From Lepidodermella squamata (Eukaryota; Gastrotricha), in the NCBI GenBank assembly GCA_047495785.1, contig JBLDXI010000015.1, positions 1 to 64,000 of the forward strand: a stretch of DNA of 64,000 nt, in the 5' to 3' direction. Under the pieces are notes generated by a model, which worked only from the letters and a program-made list of their open reading frames with translations, made no database searches and was not told the DNA's origin. Position numbers and translations under genes: made by a program. Positions 1 through 13,650 of the stretch are shown piece by piece (the stretch's first letter is position 1; each line of letters opens with the position of its first letter).

Positions 1-624
1 CGAGAGTCCGCTTTCGACGACAGCAGGGCTTACGCGACGCGACCCAACATTTGCCGTGAATTACGTTGCCCGCTACCGCTACGGGGAGGCCGTTGTCGCT
101 TGAACAGCAGTCAGCTCCAAGATCTAACAACTCATTTGGGTAATTTTGCCAATATTAGCAGTGTGGAAGTTGAGCTCAGGGGATGGAAGGTTTTAGCGAA
201 CTGAATCGTTCAACCAAACAATGGCTGCAACTCGAAGGCGAGAGAATTGGCCGGTGGTTAGTAGTACGGCCGCGCATGTAGACACTCATGCCGCTGCAAG
301 ATCCAGCCCAAGGGCCAACCGAGGCCGCTACAATGAATCGCTACAATGAACGAGGGCCATTGTGGGCCATTACGGTGATACCTTTCCGCGTTCACGGAAC
401 AGTGTGATGAAATCAACAACATTATAGGTATGATACCATTCTATCAGAATCCTTCCAGATCAAAGAAAAACGAAAATATAAAGGATGGAAGGGATGAAAA
501 AAAAGGCGCGGGCACAAGACGACAAGGCGCTTGTCCGGGACAGTGCGCCACTCAGAACATCGGACGGGCACACACTGAAGTTATCACCAGGAGCGGATTA
601 TCAGACACAGTGAAATACAGTATA

Positions 625-676
<52 letters not shown>

Positions 677-1200
677 AACATCGTTTCTTTCTATAACAAC
701 CACTAATCCGACTTGAATACGTTTCGATCGATCGTTGCAAAAGTATTCACTCCAGCTGATTCTCTTGAATACAAAACACAATACACCGTCATGATGAAGC
801 AGATGGCGCTGTCGGCGATTTTTCTTTTCCTCTATCACTCAGACTATGTAAGCCAAGTTTTGTCTCATTTCCTTACATTAGGGGAACAAGGGAATCTTTC
901 TTTGGAGGTGAAATGCTGATTCAAATCGTTATTATCCACGGCTTCCTGCACTTCCGAACCACACTCCACCCTACACCCTACAAATGAAAGGATAACAAAA
1001 GCCAAGTTGAGCCCAGCAATCAGCGCTCCATAAGGAGCATTCGCAAAAGGAATGAGCAAAATCAAGTTGTTAACTTGCATGGAAGTTTTTGTGAATACGA
1101 AAAGAAACAACATACCAGATATAAGGAAGTAATTACCGTTGATGAAAATGATCGAAACTGCATCTTTCATTCGTCATTCCATAGATACCATGACTTATCG
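1..1200. other. Left edge, no recognised gene
   Basis: A frame is open without a stop from the window edge to about position 204 (+, closing with TGA), and a second frame is open from the edge to about 112. Either could be the last exon of a gene outside the window, but neither protein resembles anything I know. A strongly hydrophobic open frame of 101 codons on the minus strand (865-1170) looks like part of a multi-pass membrane protein, but no splice context supports it. The rest shows nothing I can call. Confidence 0.25.
625..676. repeat. Heptanucleotide microsatellite (AGACAGA)n
   Basis: About seven tandem copies of AGACAGA. Open frames on both strands here are made by the repeat and are not genes. 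Confidence 0.9.
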
Positions 1201-1223
1201 AGAGATAAAAATCGTATGACTCC

Positions 1224-3350
1224 ATGACAAGCGATGTGTTCGATGGTACCGTTCAAATTATTCCGATTGGAAACGCGGCTGATTCACCGGCGGCTCACGA
1301 AATCGGCGGATTTCTACTGGGTTTTAGTTTGGGCCGAGTGCCATGCAGGAAGTGTCTAGTTACCCGTCCGGAGCTTTCATCGACTACAGCTGAGCCAGAG
1401 AATCGTACACCTCAGTCGTGTGAAATTGCGATCGACTACATCAACAGCAGTAGAAATTGCACGCAGCGTCGCGAACGGTGAGGCCTTCTTGTTCTAAAAA
1501 TTGTGTTTTTATAATTTAGAAAAAATTTGCTGGATTTTTTTGATAAAATTTCAGTCAAATCCAGATAATTAAAAAATTTAAAGATAATTAAAAAAATTAC
1601 ATCAATTTTTTTCAATTTTTTCAATTTTTTCCAATTTTTTTAAATTTTAAATTTTTTTCAATCGTTATTGTATTTTTTGTATTTTTTAAATAATTAATTT
1701 TCAAAATAAATTTGTAAATAATAAAATCCTTATAAATTTTGAGATTTTTTCATTTGTTGCATTTATAGGCAAACCGAGACGGGGATGAATGGCGGCCATT
1801 GTGCATTTCTTGACGATTCGTTACGAGAGTTATTTCCGAGCTGCCTCCTGTCCGACCTTCTGCACGACCTTTGCGAAGGAGTTTTTCATTATAATTTGTT
1901 GATGCTGCTGGAAATATTAAAGCAAAGTTATGGACTAAATCTAGCTGATTTTAATACTCGAATTAAAAATTTCTGTTGGGACCGTCTGGCGAAGCATGAA
2001 GGCAAGCCTTTAGGAACCGTCAAAGTCGAACCGAAGCATGGTGCAATCACTGTAAACCTCAGCGGCGCCCAGCTTCGTACCATTTGTTATCGCTTGCCGT
2101 TTTTGTTGTGCAATTTTCCGCTGAAAAACTCGGATAAATTTTTCAAATCGAAGCATTGGTCCGTCTTTTTATCTGCCTTGCGATTGGGTGGCTATCTGTT
2201 CTCGCCGTTGTTTTTTGAAAATGATTTAGTCCAATTATCTGTTTTTGTTGATGGTTATATCGACAATCTCGTTTCTTTGTACGGTCCAAATTTTATTCGA
2301 ACCAAGCACCATTTTTCACGCCATTATCGAAGCCAAATCGACGATTACGGCCCGGCTATGTAAGCTACATATTTTGCAAATTTTTTTCATTTTAATATGT
2401 CTAAAAAAATTGAATTTTTCCAAATTAATTATTTTTTTGTTAAAACTGTGGCATCACCATACTCATCTATTACCTAGAAAAGATAACGCAGAAAAGCTCT
2501 TATTTCGTATCAATCTTTCTTTCACTCGTCGGCTATTCAAAATTCTTGATAAAACTTGAAAAAGCTACAAAATTTAGTTAAAATTTTCTATTCCACCAGT
2601 GGGTCTTTGAATAAATTATTCGGAAAAATCATAGAGGCTACTGAGAAAAATATTTTTCGAGTTTAAAGTTTTCGGAAAAAATAATAGCCATGGCCATTAT
2701 TTGATGAAATTACGGTATCCACTTTTATTTTTTCATCGCTTACGGAAATCATTTTTTAATTTTGATAATTTTTTGTTTTCAGATTACATGCGACCTTCAA
2801 ATTCGAGCGCAAGTTCCAAGAGCTGAAAAGGTGCATCACGTCGTTCAAAAATTTGAAGTTGACTATCGCCAATCATGCATCTCATCAAGCTACAGTTTTC
2901 ATCGAAAAGCTAACTGCCGAGCCTCGAATAACCGGCGGCCACTCAATTCCGATCAATAAAGTGAAGATTCCAGCCGGCTTCAAACGGCAATTGAACCTGC
3001 CGCGCCGTATGCATATCTTTCACGAAATTCGTCATATCGGTGCGTTTTTCGCGGCCGGAATGGCAATTTTGCTAAATCCGACTGAAGACTGGTTCGTGGG
3101 CAGTTATCAGCCGAAATTCGCCTCCATTCTCTATATCAGAAAAATCGGTGACAATGACATTGAATTAATTCTGAGGCCATATGCCGATTTCCCTACTTAT
3201 TCCTATAAAATAGGCCAATACGAGTTGAAAAAATCAACCAACCCCACATATTTTGTCAGAAATCCTCGGGACTTGGAATTAAAAAAAGCCTTTGCTGTGA
3301 GTAGATGCAACGAAAAATACTATGTGATATGTGATTCAATCCCAACTTGA
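1224..3350 (+). CDS. CACTA/EnSpm-like DNA transposase, spliced, 5' incomplete
   Basis: Three exons join in frame: 1224-1477, 1769-2359 and 2783-3350, giving 470 codons before the stop. Junctions are GT-AG with phase 2 at both introns, and AT-rich introns of 291 and 423 bp. The second exon carries the SDLLHDLCEGV block, then a block with TKHH and a downstream HATFKFE...FKN...HASHQ pattern. In this transposase superfamily those positions read like HDLLEGV, KHHF and RYE.KH...NICKTLA.RHQ. The N-terminal catalytic part is missing or lies in exons I did not find, so the start at 1224 is only the first ATG of the open frame. The copy has no internal stop or frameshift in the part seen, so it may be young. 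Family identification is from motif memory. Confidence 0.6.
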
Positions 3351-3455
3351 TATTTCTTGTAATAATTTTCTGCTTATTGTGTACTATTAGTCGGTCTTGT
3401 AAATATGTTGTGGTTGATGAAATTTCTAATATTTGTAAAATATCTCAATTGTTTC

Positions 3456-3461
3456 AATAAA
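3456..3461 (+). promoter_or_regulatory. Poly(A) signal of the transposase
   Basis: AATAAA lies 105 bp after the transposase stop codon, on the same strand. Confidence 0.5.
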
Positions 3462-3499
3462 AAGAAAAAATGAGACATTTTGTTTTAAATGGTAAATTT

Positions 3500-3839
3500 T
3501 AATTATGTTCCTAGTGAAGCAAGAGGAAGGGCGGGTAGGAACGGCAGTAGCTTTTTAGCAGCTATTTAGCTATTGGATTTTTATCTTTTTTCGTCTTTGA
3601 ACCACTGATTGTTACGCAACGAGTGACAGCTGCGGTAAATCAGCTTTCTAGCGACGCCCCACCACTCGATACACAAGCATTTATTTATCCATTCAATATA
3701 AAAAGCCGATGGTTAAATAGCTGAAAAAGCTAAATAAGGGTACGTAGGAAGCATTATTAGCACTCTTGAAGCGATGGCTTTTTATTTGGCTAAAAAGCTA
3801 GATTTTTTTTCTAAAAACGTGAAAACGGCTGAAATCGCC
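3500..3839. other. Left flank of the satellite
   Basis: This AT-rich spacer contains short pieces resembling the satellite, such as GCGGTAAATCAGC near 3630 and several GCTAAA/GCTGAAAAAGC fragments. From about 3825 it runs into a recognisable monomer through GAAAACGGCTGAAATCGCCG. It looks like a decayed array edge. No gene is seen. Confidence 0.4.
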
Positions 3840-6800
3840 GTTGTAGACCCTCGTGCGTATCACCACGATGCAGAATCGTGTCCACCGCGGTAAATCAGCC
3901 ATAGTCATGCATCATTCGATAGTGGCAGCGTTGCCAAACACGTTTGCAGCCGATTGGCGCACATTTCGGATGACCGATATTTCGCTGGCTCGCCGTTTTG
4001 AACCCTTGTGCGTATCACCACGATGCAGAATCGTGCTCCACCGCGGTAAATCAGCCATATTCAGGCATCATTCGATAGTGGCAGCGTTGCCAAACACGTT
4101 TGCAGCCGATTGGCGCACGTTTCGGATGACCGATATTTCGCTGGCAGCCAAAACGGCTGAATTCGCCGTTTTGGACCCTCGTGCGTATCACCACGATGCA
4201 GAATCGTGCTCCACCGCGGTAAATCAGCCATAGTCAGGCATCATTCGATAGTGGCAGCGTTGCCAAACACGTTTGCAGCCGATTGGCGCACATTTCGGAT
4301 GACCGATATTTCGCTGGCAGCCAAAACGGCTGAAATCGCCGTTTTGGACCCTTGTGCGTATCACCACGATGCAGAATCGTGTCCACCGCGGTAAATCAGC
4401 CATAGTCAGGCATCATTCGATAGTGGCAGCGTTGCCAAACACGTTTGCACCCGATTGGCGCACGTTTCGGATGAACGATATTTCGCTAGCAGCCAAAACG
4501 GCTGAAATCGCCGTTGTAGATCCTCGTGCGTATCACCACGATGCAGAATCGTGCTCCACCGCGGTAAATCAGCCATATTCAGGCATCATTCGATAGTGGC
4601 AGCGTTGCCAAACACGTTTGCAGCCGATTGGCGCACATTTCGGATGACCGATATTTCGCTGGCTCGCCGTTTTGAACCCTTGTGCGTATCACCACGATGC
4701 AGAATCGTGTCCACCGCGGTAACTCAGCCATAGTCAGGCATCATTCGATAGTGGCAGCGTTGCCAAACACGTTTGCACCCGATTGGCGCACGTTTCGGAT
4801 GAACGATATTTCGCTGGCAGCCAAAACGGCTGAATTCGCCGTTTTGGACCCTTGTGCGTATCACCACGATGCAGAATCGTGTCCACCGCGGTAAATCAGC
4901 CATATTCAGGCATCATTCGATAGTGGCAGCGTTGCCAAACACGTTTGCAGCCGATTGGCGCACATTTCGGATGACCGATATTTCGCTGGCAGCCAAAACG
5001 GCTGAAATCGCCGTTGTAGACCCTTGTGCGTATCACCACGATGCAGAATCGTGCTCCACCGCGGTAAATCAGCCATATTCAGGCATCATTCGATAGTGGC
5101 AGCGTTGCCAAACACGTTTGCAGCCGATTGGCGCACATTTCGGATGACCGATATTTCGCTGGCAGCCAAAACGGCTGAAATCGCCGTTTTGGACCCTTGT
5201 GCGTATCACCACGATGCAGAATCGTGTCCACCGCGGTAAATCAGCCATAGTCAGGCATCATTCGATAGTGGCAGCGTTGCCAAACACGTTTGCACCCGAT
5301 TGGCGCACGTTTCGGATGAACGATATTTCGCTAGCAGCCAAAACGGCTGAAATCGCCGTTGTAGATCCTCGTGCGTATCACCACGATGCAGAATCGTGCT
5401 CCACCGCGGTAAATCAGCCATATTCAGGCATCATTCGATAGTGGCAGCGTTGCCAAACACGTTTGCAGCCGATTGGCGCACATTTCGGATGACCGATATT
5501 TCGCTGGCTCGCCGTTTTGAACCCTTGTGCGTATCACCACGATGCAGAATCGTGTCCACCGCGGTAACTCAGCCATAGTCAGGCATCATTCGATAGTGGC
5601 AGCGTTGCCAAACACGTTTGCACCCGATTGGCGCACGTTTCGGATGAACGATATTTCGCTGGCAGCCAAAACGGCTGAATTCGCCGTTTTGGACCCTTGT
5701 GCGTATCACCACGATGCAGAATCGTGTCCACCGCGGTAAATCAGCCATATTCAGGCATCATTCGATAGTGGCAGCGTTGCCAAACACGTTTGCAGCCGAT
5801 TGGCGCACATTTCGGATGACCGATATTTCGCTGGCAGCCAAAACGGCTGAAATCGCCGTTGTAGACCCTTGTGCGTATCACCACGATGCAGAATCGTGCT
5901 CCACCGCGGTAAATCAGCCATATTCAGGCATCATTCGATAGTGGCAGCGTTGCCAAACACGTTTGCAGCCGATTGGCGCACATTTCGGATGACCGATATT
6001 TCGCTGGCAGCCAAAACGGCTGAAATCGCCGTTTTGGACCCTCGTGCGTATCACCACGATGCAGAATCGTGCTCCACCGCGGTAAATCAGCCATATTCAG
6101 GCATCATTCGATAATGGCAGCGTTGCCAAACACGTTTGCACCCGATTGGCTCACGTTTCGGATGAACGATATTTCGCTGGCAGCCAAAACGGCTGAATTC
6201 GCCGTTTTGGACCCTAATAGTATCACCACGATGCAGAATCGTGTCCACCGCGGTAAATCAGCCATATTCACGCATCATTCGATAGTGGCAGCGTTGCCAA
6301 ACACGTTTGCAGCCGATTGGCGCACATTTCGGATGACCGATATTTCGCTGGCAGCCAAAACGGCTGAAATCGCCGTTGTAGACCCTTGTGCGTATCACCA
6401 CGATGCAGAATCGTGCTCCACCGCGGTAAATCAGCCATATTCAGGCATCATTCGATAATGGCAGCGTTGCCAAACACGTTTGCAGCCGATTGGCGCACAT
6501 TTCGGATGACCGATATTTCGCTGGCAGCCAAAACGGCTGAAATCGCCGTTTTGGACCCTCGTGCGTATCACCACGATGCAGAATCGTGCTCCACCGCGGT
6601 AAATCAGCCATATTCAGGCATCATTCGATAATGGCAGCGTTGCCAAACACGTTTGCACCCGATTGGCTCACGTTTCGGATGAACGATATTTCGCTGGCAG
6701 CCAAAACGGCTGAATTCGCCGTTTTGGACCCTAATAGTATCACCACGATGCAGAATCGTGTCCACCGCGGTAAATCAGCCATATTCACGCATCATTCGAT

Positions 6801-9800
6801 AGTGGCAGCGTTGCCAAACACGTTTGCAGCCGATTGGCGCACATTTCGGATGACCGATATTTCGCTGCCAGCCAAAACGGCTGAAATCGCCGTTGTAGAC
6901 CCTCGTGCGTATCACCACGATGCAGAATCGTGCTCCACCGCGGTAAATCAGCCATATTCAGGCATCATTCGATAGTGGCAGCGTTGCCAAACACGTTTGC
7001 AGCCGATTGGCGCACATTTCGGATGACCGATATTTCGCTGGCTCGCCGTTTTGAACCCTTGTGCGTATCACCACGATGCAGAATCGTGTCCACCGCGGTA
7101 AATCAGCCATATTCAGGCATCATTCGATAGTGGCAGCGTTGCCAAACACGTTTGCAGCCGATTGGCGCACATTTCGGATGACCGATATTTCGCTGCCAGC
7201 CAAAACGGCTGAAATCGCCGTTGTAGACCCTCGTGCGTATCACCACGATGCAGAATCGTGTCCACCGCGGTAAATCAGCCATAGTCAGGCATCATTCGAT
7301 AGTGGCAGCGTTGCCAAACACGTTTGCAGCCGATTGGCGCACATTTCGGATGACCGATATTTCGCTGCCAGCCAAAACGGCTGAAATCGCCGTTGTAGAC
7401 CCTCGTGCGTATCACCACGATGCAGAATCGTGCTCCACCGCGGTAAATCAGCCATATTCAGGCATCATTCGATAGTGGCAGCGTTGCCAAACACGTTTGC
7501 ACCCGATTGGCGCACGTTTCGGATGAACGATATTTCGCTGCCAGCCAAAACGGCTGAAATCGCCGTTGTAGACCCTCGTGCGTATCACCACGATGCAGAA
7601 TCGTGCTCCACCGCGGTAAATCAGCCATATTCAGGCATCATTCGATAGTGGCAGCGTTGCCAAACACGTTTGCAGCCGATTGGCGCACATTTCGGATGAC
7701 CGATATTTCGCTGGCTCGCCGTTTTGAACCCTTGTGCGTATCACCACGATGCAGAATCGTGTCCACCGCGGTAAATCAGCCATATTCAGGCATCATTCGA
7801 TAGTGGCAGCGTTGCCAAACACGTTTGCAGCCGATTGGCGCACATTTCGGATGACCGATATTTCGCTGGCTCGCCGTTTTGAACCCTTGTGCGTATCACC
7901 ACGATGCAGAATCGTGTCCACCGCGGTAAATCAGCCATAGTCAGGCATCATTCGTTAGTGGCAGCGTTGCCAAACACGTTTGCAGCCGATTGGCGCACAT
8001 TTCGGATGACCGATATTTCGCTGCCAGCCAAAACGGCTGAAATCGCCGTTGTAGACCCTCGTGCGTATCACCACGATGCAGAATCGTGTCCACCGCGGTA
8101 AATCAGCCATAGTCAGGCATCATTCGATAGTGGCAGCGTTGCCAAACACGTTTGCACCCGATTGGCGCACGTTTCGGATGAACGATATTTCGCTGCCAGC
8201 CAAAACGGCTGAAATCGCCGTTGTAGACCCTCGTGCGTATCACCACGATGCAGAATCGTGTCCACCGCGGTAAATCAGCCATAGTCAGGCATCATTCGAT
8301 AGTGGCAGCGTTGCCAAACACGTTTGCAGCCGATTGGCGCACATTTCGGATGACCGATATTTCGCTGCCAGCCAAAACGGCTGAAATCGCCGTTGTAGAC
8401 CCTCGTGCGTATCACCACGATGCAGAATCGTGCTCCACCGCGGTAAATCAGCCATATTCAGGCATCATTCGATAGTGGCAGCGTTGCCAAACACGTTTGC
8501 ACCCGATTGGCGCACGTTTCGGATGAACGATATTTCGCTGGCAGCCAAAACGGCTGAAATCGCCGTTGTAGACCCTTGTGCGTATCACCACGATGCAGAA
8601 TCGTGCTCCACCGCGGTAAATCAGCCATATTCAGGCATCATTCGATAGTGGCAGCGTTGCCAAACACGTTTGCAGCCGATTGGCGCACATTTCGGATGAC
8701 CGATATTTCGCTGGCTCGCCGTTTTGAACCCTTGTGCGTATCACCACGATGCAGAATCGTGTCCACCGCGGTAAATCAGCCATATTCAGGCATCATTCGA
8801 TAGTGGCAGCGTTGCCAAACACGTTTGCAGCCGATTGGCGCACATTTCGGATGACTGATATTTCGCTGGCTCGCCGTTTTGAACCCTTGTGCGTATCACC
8901 ACGATGCAGAATCGTGTCCACCGCGGTAAATCAGCCATAGTCAGGCATCATTCGATAGTGGCAGCGTTGCCAAACACGTTTGCACCCGATTGGCGCACGT
9001 TTCGGATGAACGATATTTCGCTGCCAGCCAAAACGGCTGAAATCGCCGTTGTAGACCCTCGTGCGTATCACCACGATGCAGAATCGTGTCCACCGCGGTA
9101 AATCAGCCATAGTCAGGCATCATTCGATAGTGGCAGCGTTGCCAAACACGTTTGCAGCCGATTGGCGCACATTTCGGATGACCGATATTTCGCTGCCAGC
9201 CAAAACGGCTGAAATCGCCGTTGTAGACCCTCGTGCGTATCACCACGATGCAGAATCGTGCTCCACCGCGGTAAATCAGCCATATTCAGGCATCATTCGA
9301 TAGTGGCAGCGTTGCCAAACACGTTTGCACCCGATTGGCGCACGTTTCGGATGAACGATATTTCGCTGGCAGCCAAAACGGCTGAAATCGCCGTTGTAGA
9401 CCCTTGTGCGTATCACCACGATGCAGAATCGTGCTCCACCGCGGTAAATCAGCCATATTCAGGCATCATTCGATAGTGGCAGCGTTGCCAAACACGTTTG
9501 CAGCCGATTGGCGCACATTTCGGATGACCGATATTTCGCTGCCAGCCAAAACGGCTGAAATCGCCGTTGTAGACCCTCGTGCGTATCACCACGAAGCAGA
9601 ATCGTGTCCACCGCGGTAAATCAGCCATAGTCAGGCATCATTCGATAGTGGCAGCGTTGCCAAACACGTTTGCACCCGATTGGCGCACGTTTCGGATGAA
9701 CGATATTTCGCTGGCAGCCAAAACGGCTGAATTCGCCGTTTTGGACCCTTGTGCGTATCACCACGATGCAGAATCGTGTCCACCGCGGTAAATCAGCCAT

Positions 9801-12800
9801 ATTCAGGCATCATTCGATAGTGGCAGCGTTGCCAAACACGTTTGCAGCCGATTGGCGCACATTTCGGATGACCGATATTTCGCTGGCAGCCAAAACGGCT
9901 GAAATCGCCGTTGTAGACCCTTGTGCGTATCACCACGATGCAGAATCGTGCTCCACCGCGGTAAATCAGCCATATTCAGGCATCATTCGATAGTGGCAGC
10001 GTTGCCAAACACGTTTGCAGCCGATTGGCGCACGTTTCGGATGAACGATATTTCGCTGGCAGCCAAAACGGCTGAAATCGCCGTTGTAGACCCTTGTGCG
10101 TATCACCACGATGCAGAATCGTGTCCACCGCGGTAAATCAGCCATAGTCAGGCATCATTCGATAGTGGCAGCGTTGCCAAACACGTTTGCAGCCGATTGG
10201 CGCACGTTTCGGATGAACGATATTTCGCTGCCAGCCAAAACGGCTGAAATGGCCGTTGTAGACCCTCGTGCGTATCACCACGATGCAGAATCGTGCTCCA
10301 CCGCGGTAAATCAGCCATATTCAGGCATCATTCGATAGTGGCAGCGTTGCCAAACACGTTTGCAGCCGATTGGCGCACATTTCGGATGACCGATATTTCG
10401 CTGCCAGCCAAAACGGCTGAAATCGCCGTTGTAGACCCTCGTGCGTATCACCACGATGCAGAATCGTGCTCCACCGCGGTAAATCAGCCATAGTCAGGCA
10501 TCATTCGATAGTGGCAGCGTTGCCAAACACGTTTGCAGCCGATTGGCGCACATTTCGGATGACCGATATTTCGCTGCCAGCCAAAACGGCTGAAATCGCC
10601 GTTGTAGACCCTCGTGCGTATCACCACGATGCAGAATCGTGTCCACCGCGGTAAATCAGCCATAGTCAGGCATCATTCGATAGTGGCAGCGTTGCCAAAC
10701 ACGTTTGCAGCCGATTGGCGCACGTTTCGGATGAACGATATTTCGCTGCCAGCCAAAACGGCTGAAATGGCCGTTGTAGACCCTCGTGCGTATCACCACG
10801 ATGCAGAATCGTGCTCCACCGCGGTAAATCAGCCATATTCAGGCATCATTCGATAGTGGCAGCGTTGCCAAACACGTTTGCAGCCGATTGGCGCACATTT
10901 CGGATGACCGATATTTCGCTGCCAGCCAAAACGGCTGAAATCGCCGTTGTAGACCCTCGTGCGTATCACCACGATGCAGAATCGTGTCCACCGCGGTAAA
11001 TCAGCCATAGTCAGGCATCATTCGATAGTGGCAGCGTTGCCAAACACGTTTGCAGCCGATTGGCGCACATTTCGGATGACCGATATTTCGCTGCCAGCCA
11101 AAACGGCTGAAATCGCCGTTGTAGACCCTCGTGCGTATCACCACGATGCAGAATCGTGTCCACCGCGGTAAATCAGCCATAGTCAGGCATCATTCGATAG
11201 TGGCAGCGTTGCCAAACACGTTTGCAGCCGATTGGCGCACGTTTCGGATGAACGATATTTCGCTGCCAGCCAAAACGGCTGAAATGGCCGTTGTAGACCC
11301 TCGTGCGTATCACCACGATGCAGAATCGTGCTCCACCGCGGTAAATCAGCCATATTCAGGCATCATTCGATAGTGGCAGCGTTGCCAAACACGTTTGCAG
11401 CCGATTGGCGCACATTTCGGATGACCGATATTTCGCTGCCAGCCAAAACGGCTGAAATCGCCGTTGTAGACCCTCGTGCGTATCACCACGATGCAGAATC
11501 GTGCTCCACCGCGGTAAATCAGCCATAGTCAGGCATCATTCGATAGTGGCAGCGTTGCCAAACACGTTTGCAGCCGATTGGCGCACATTTCGGATGACCG
11601 ATATTTCGCTGCCAGCCAAAACGGCTGAAATCGCCGTTGTAGACCCTCGTGCGTATCACCACGATGCAGAATCGTGTCCACCGCGGTAAATCAGCCATAT
11701 TCAGGCATCATTCGATAGTGGCAGCGTTGCCAAACACGTTTGCAGCCGATTGGCGCACATTTCGGATGACCGATATTTCGCTGGCAGCCAAAACGGCTGA
11801 AATCGCCGTTGTAGACCCTCGTGCGTATCACCACGATGCAGAATCGTGTCCACCGCGGTAAATCAGCCATAGTCAGGCATCATTCGATAGTGGCAGCGTT
11901 GCCAAACACGTTTGCAGCCGATTGGCGCACGTTTCGGATGAACGATATTTCGCTGCCAGCCAAAACGGCTGAAATGGCCGTTGTAGACCCTCGTGCGTAT
12001 CACCACGATGCAGAATCGTGTCCACCGCGGTAAATCAGCCATAGTCAGGCATCATTCGATAGTGGCAGCGTTGCCAAACACGTTTGCAGCCGATTGGCGC
12101 ACATTTCGGATGACCGATATTTCGCTGCCAGCCAAAACGGCTGAAATCGCCGTTGTAGACCCTCGTGCGTATCACCACGATGCAGAATCGTGCTCCACCG
12201 CGGTAAATCAGCCATATTCAGGCATCATTCGATAGTGGCAGCGTTGCCAAACACGTTTGCACCCGATTGGCGCACGTTTCGGATGAACGATATTTCGCTG
12301 CCAGCCAAAACGGCTGAAATCGCCGTTGTAGACCCTTGTGCGTATCACCACGATGCAGAATCGTGTCCACCGCGGTAAATCAGCCATAGTCAGGCATCAT
12401 TCGATAGTGGCAGCGTTGCCAAACACGTTTGCAGCCGATTGGCGCACGTTTCGGATGAACGATATTTCGCTGGCAGCCAAAACGGCTGAAATCGCCGTTG
12501 TAGACCCTCGTGCGTATCACCACGATGCAGAATCGTGTCCACCGCGGTAAATCAGCCATAGTCAGGCATCATTCGATAGTGGCAGCGTTGCCAAACACGT
12601 TTGCAGCCGATTGGCGCACATTTCGGATGACCGATATTTCGCTGCCAGCCAAAACGGCTGAAATCGCCGTTGTAGACCCTCGTGCGTATCACCACGATGC
12701 AGAATCGTGCTCCACCGCGGTAAATCAGCCATATTCATGCATCATTCGATAGTGGCAGCGTTGCCAAACACGTTTGCAGCCGATTGGCGCACATTTCGGA

Positions 12801-13650
12801 TGACCGATATTTCGCTGCCAGCCAAAACGGCTGAAATCGCCGTTGTAGACCCTCGTGCGTATCACCACGATGCAGAATCGTGCTCCACCGCGGTAAATCA
12901 GCCATATTCAGGCATCATTCCGTTGTAGACCCTTGTGCGTATCACCACGATGCAGAATCGTGCTCCACCGCGGTAAATCAGCCATATTCAGGCATCATTC
13001 GATAGTGGCAGCGTTGCCAAACACGTTTGCAGCCGATTGGCGCACATTTCGGATGACCGATATTTCGCTGGCAGCCAAAACGGCTGAAATCGCCGTTGTA
13101 GACCCTCGTGCGTATCACCACGATGCAGAATCGTGTCCACCGCGGTAAATCAGCCATAGTCAGGCATCATTCGATAGTGGCAGCGTTGCCAAACACGTTT
13201 GCAGCCGATTGGCGCACGTTTCGGATGAACGATATTTCGCTGCCAGCCAAAACGGCTGAAATCGCCGTGGTAGACCCTCGTGCGTATCACCACGATGCAG
13301 AATCGTGTCCACCGCGGTAAATCAGCCATAGTCAGGCATCATTCGATAGTGGCAGCGTTGCCAAACACGTTTGCAGCCGATTGGCGCACATTTCGGATGA
13401 CCGATATTTCGCTGCCAGCCAAAACGGCTGAAATCGCCGTTGTAGACCCTTGTGCGTATCACCACGATGCAGAATCGTGCTCCACCGCGGTAAATCAGCC
13501 ATATTCAGGCATCATTCGATAGTGGCAGCGTTGCCAAACACGTTTGCAGCCGATTGGCGCACATTCCGGATGACCGATATTTCGCTGGCAGCCAAAACGG
13601 CTGAAATCGCCGTTTTGGACCCTCGTGCGTATCACCACGATGCAGAATCA
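3831..13650. repeat. Tandem satellite array, ~172 bp monomer, ~57 copies
   Basis: Nearly 9.8 kb of head-to-tail monomers marked by CGTATCACCACGATGCAG. Measured spacings at the left end are 155, 173 and 173 bp; most units are 172-173 bp and a minority about 155 bp. Two linked sequence types alternate: one reads GCAGCC...CACATTTCGGATGACCG, the other GCACCC...CACGTTTCGGATGAACG. Larger blocks recur at 845 bp (from about 4354 and again from 5199), 517 bp (6069 and 6586), 828 bp (8061 and 8889) and about 518 bp (10096, 10614, 11131), so higher-order repeats are present. The array ends sharply in a partial monomer near 13650. Many 60-130 codon frames occur because the unit has few stops, but 172 and 173 are not multiples of three, so no continuous protein can result. 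I see no 17-bp CENP-B-like box. Confidence 0.97.

Noticed and set aside
3831-13650. CRISPR-like or zinc-finger-like array
   Set aside because: There are no unique spacers, the monomers abut directly, and the genome is animal. The translated unit lacks any Cys/His pattern.
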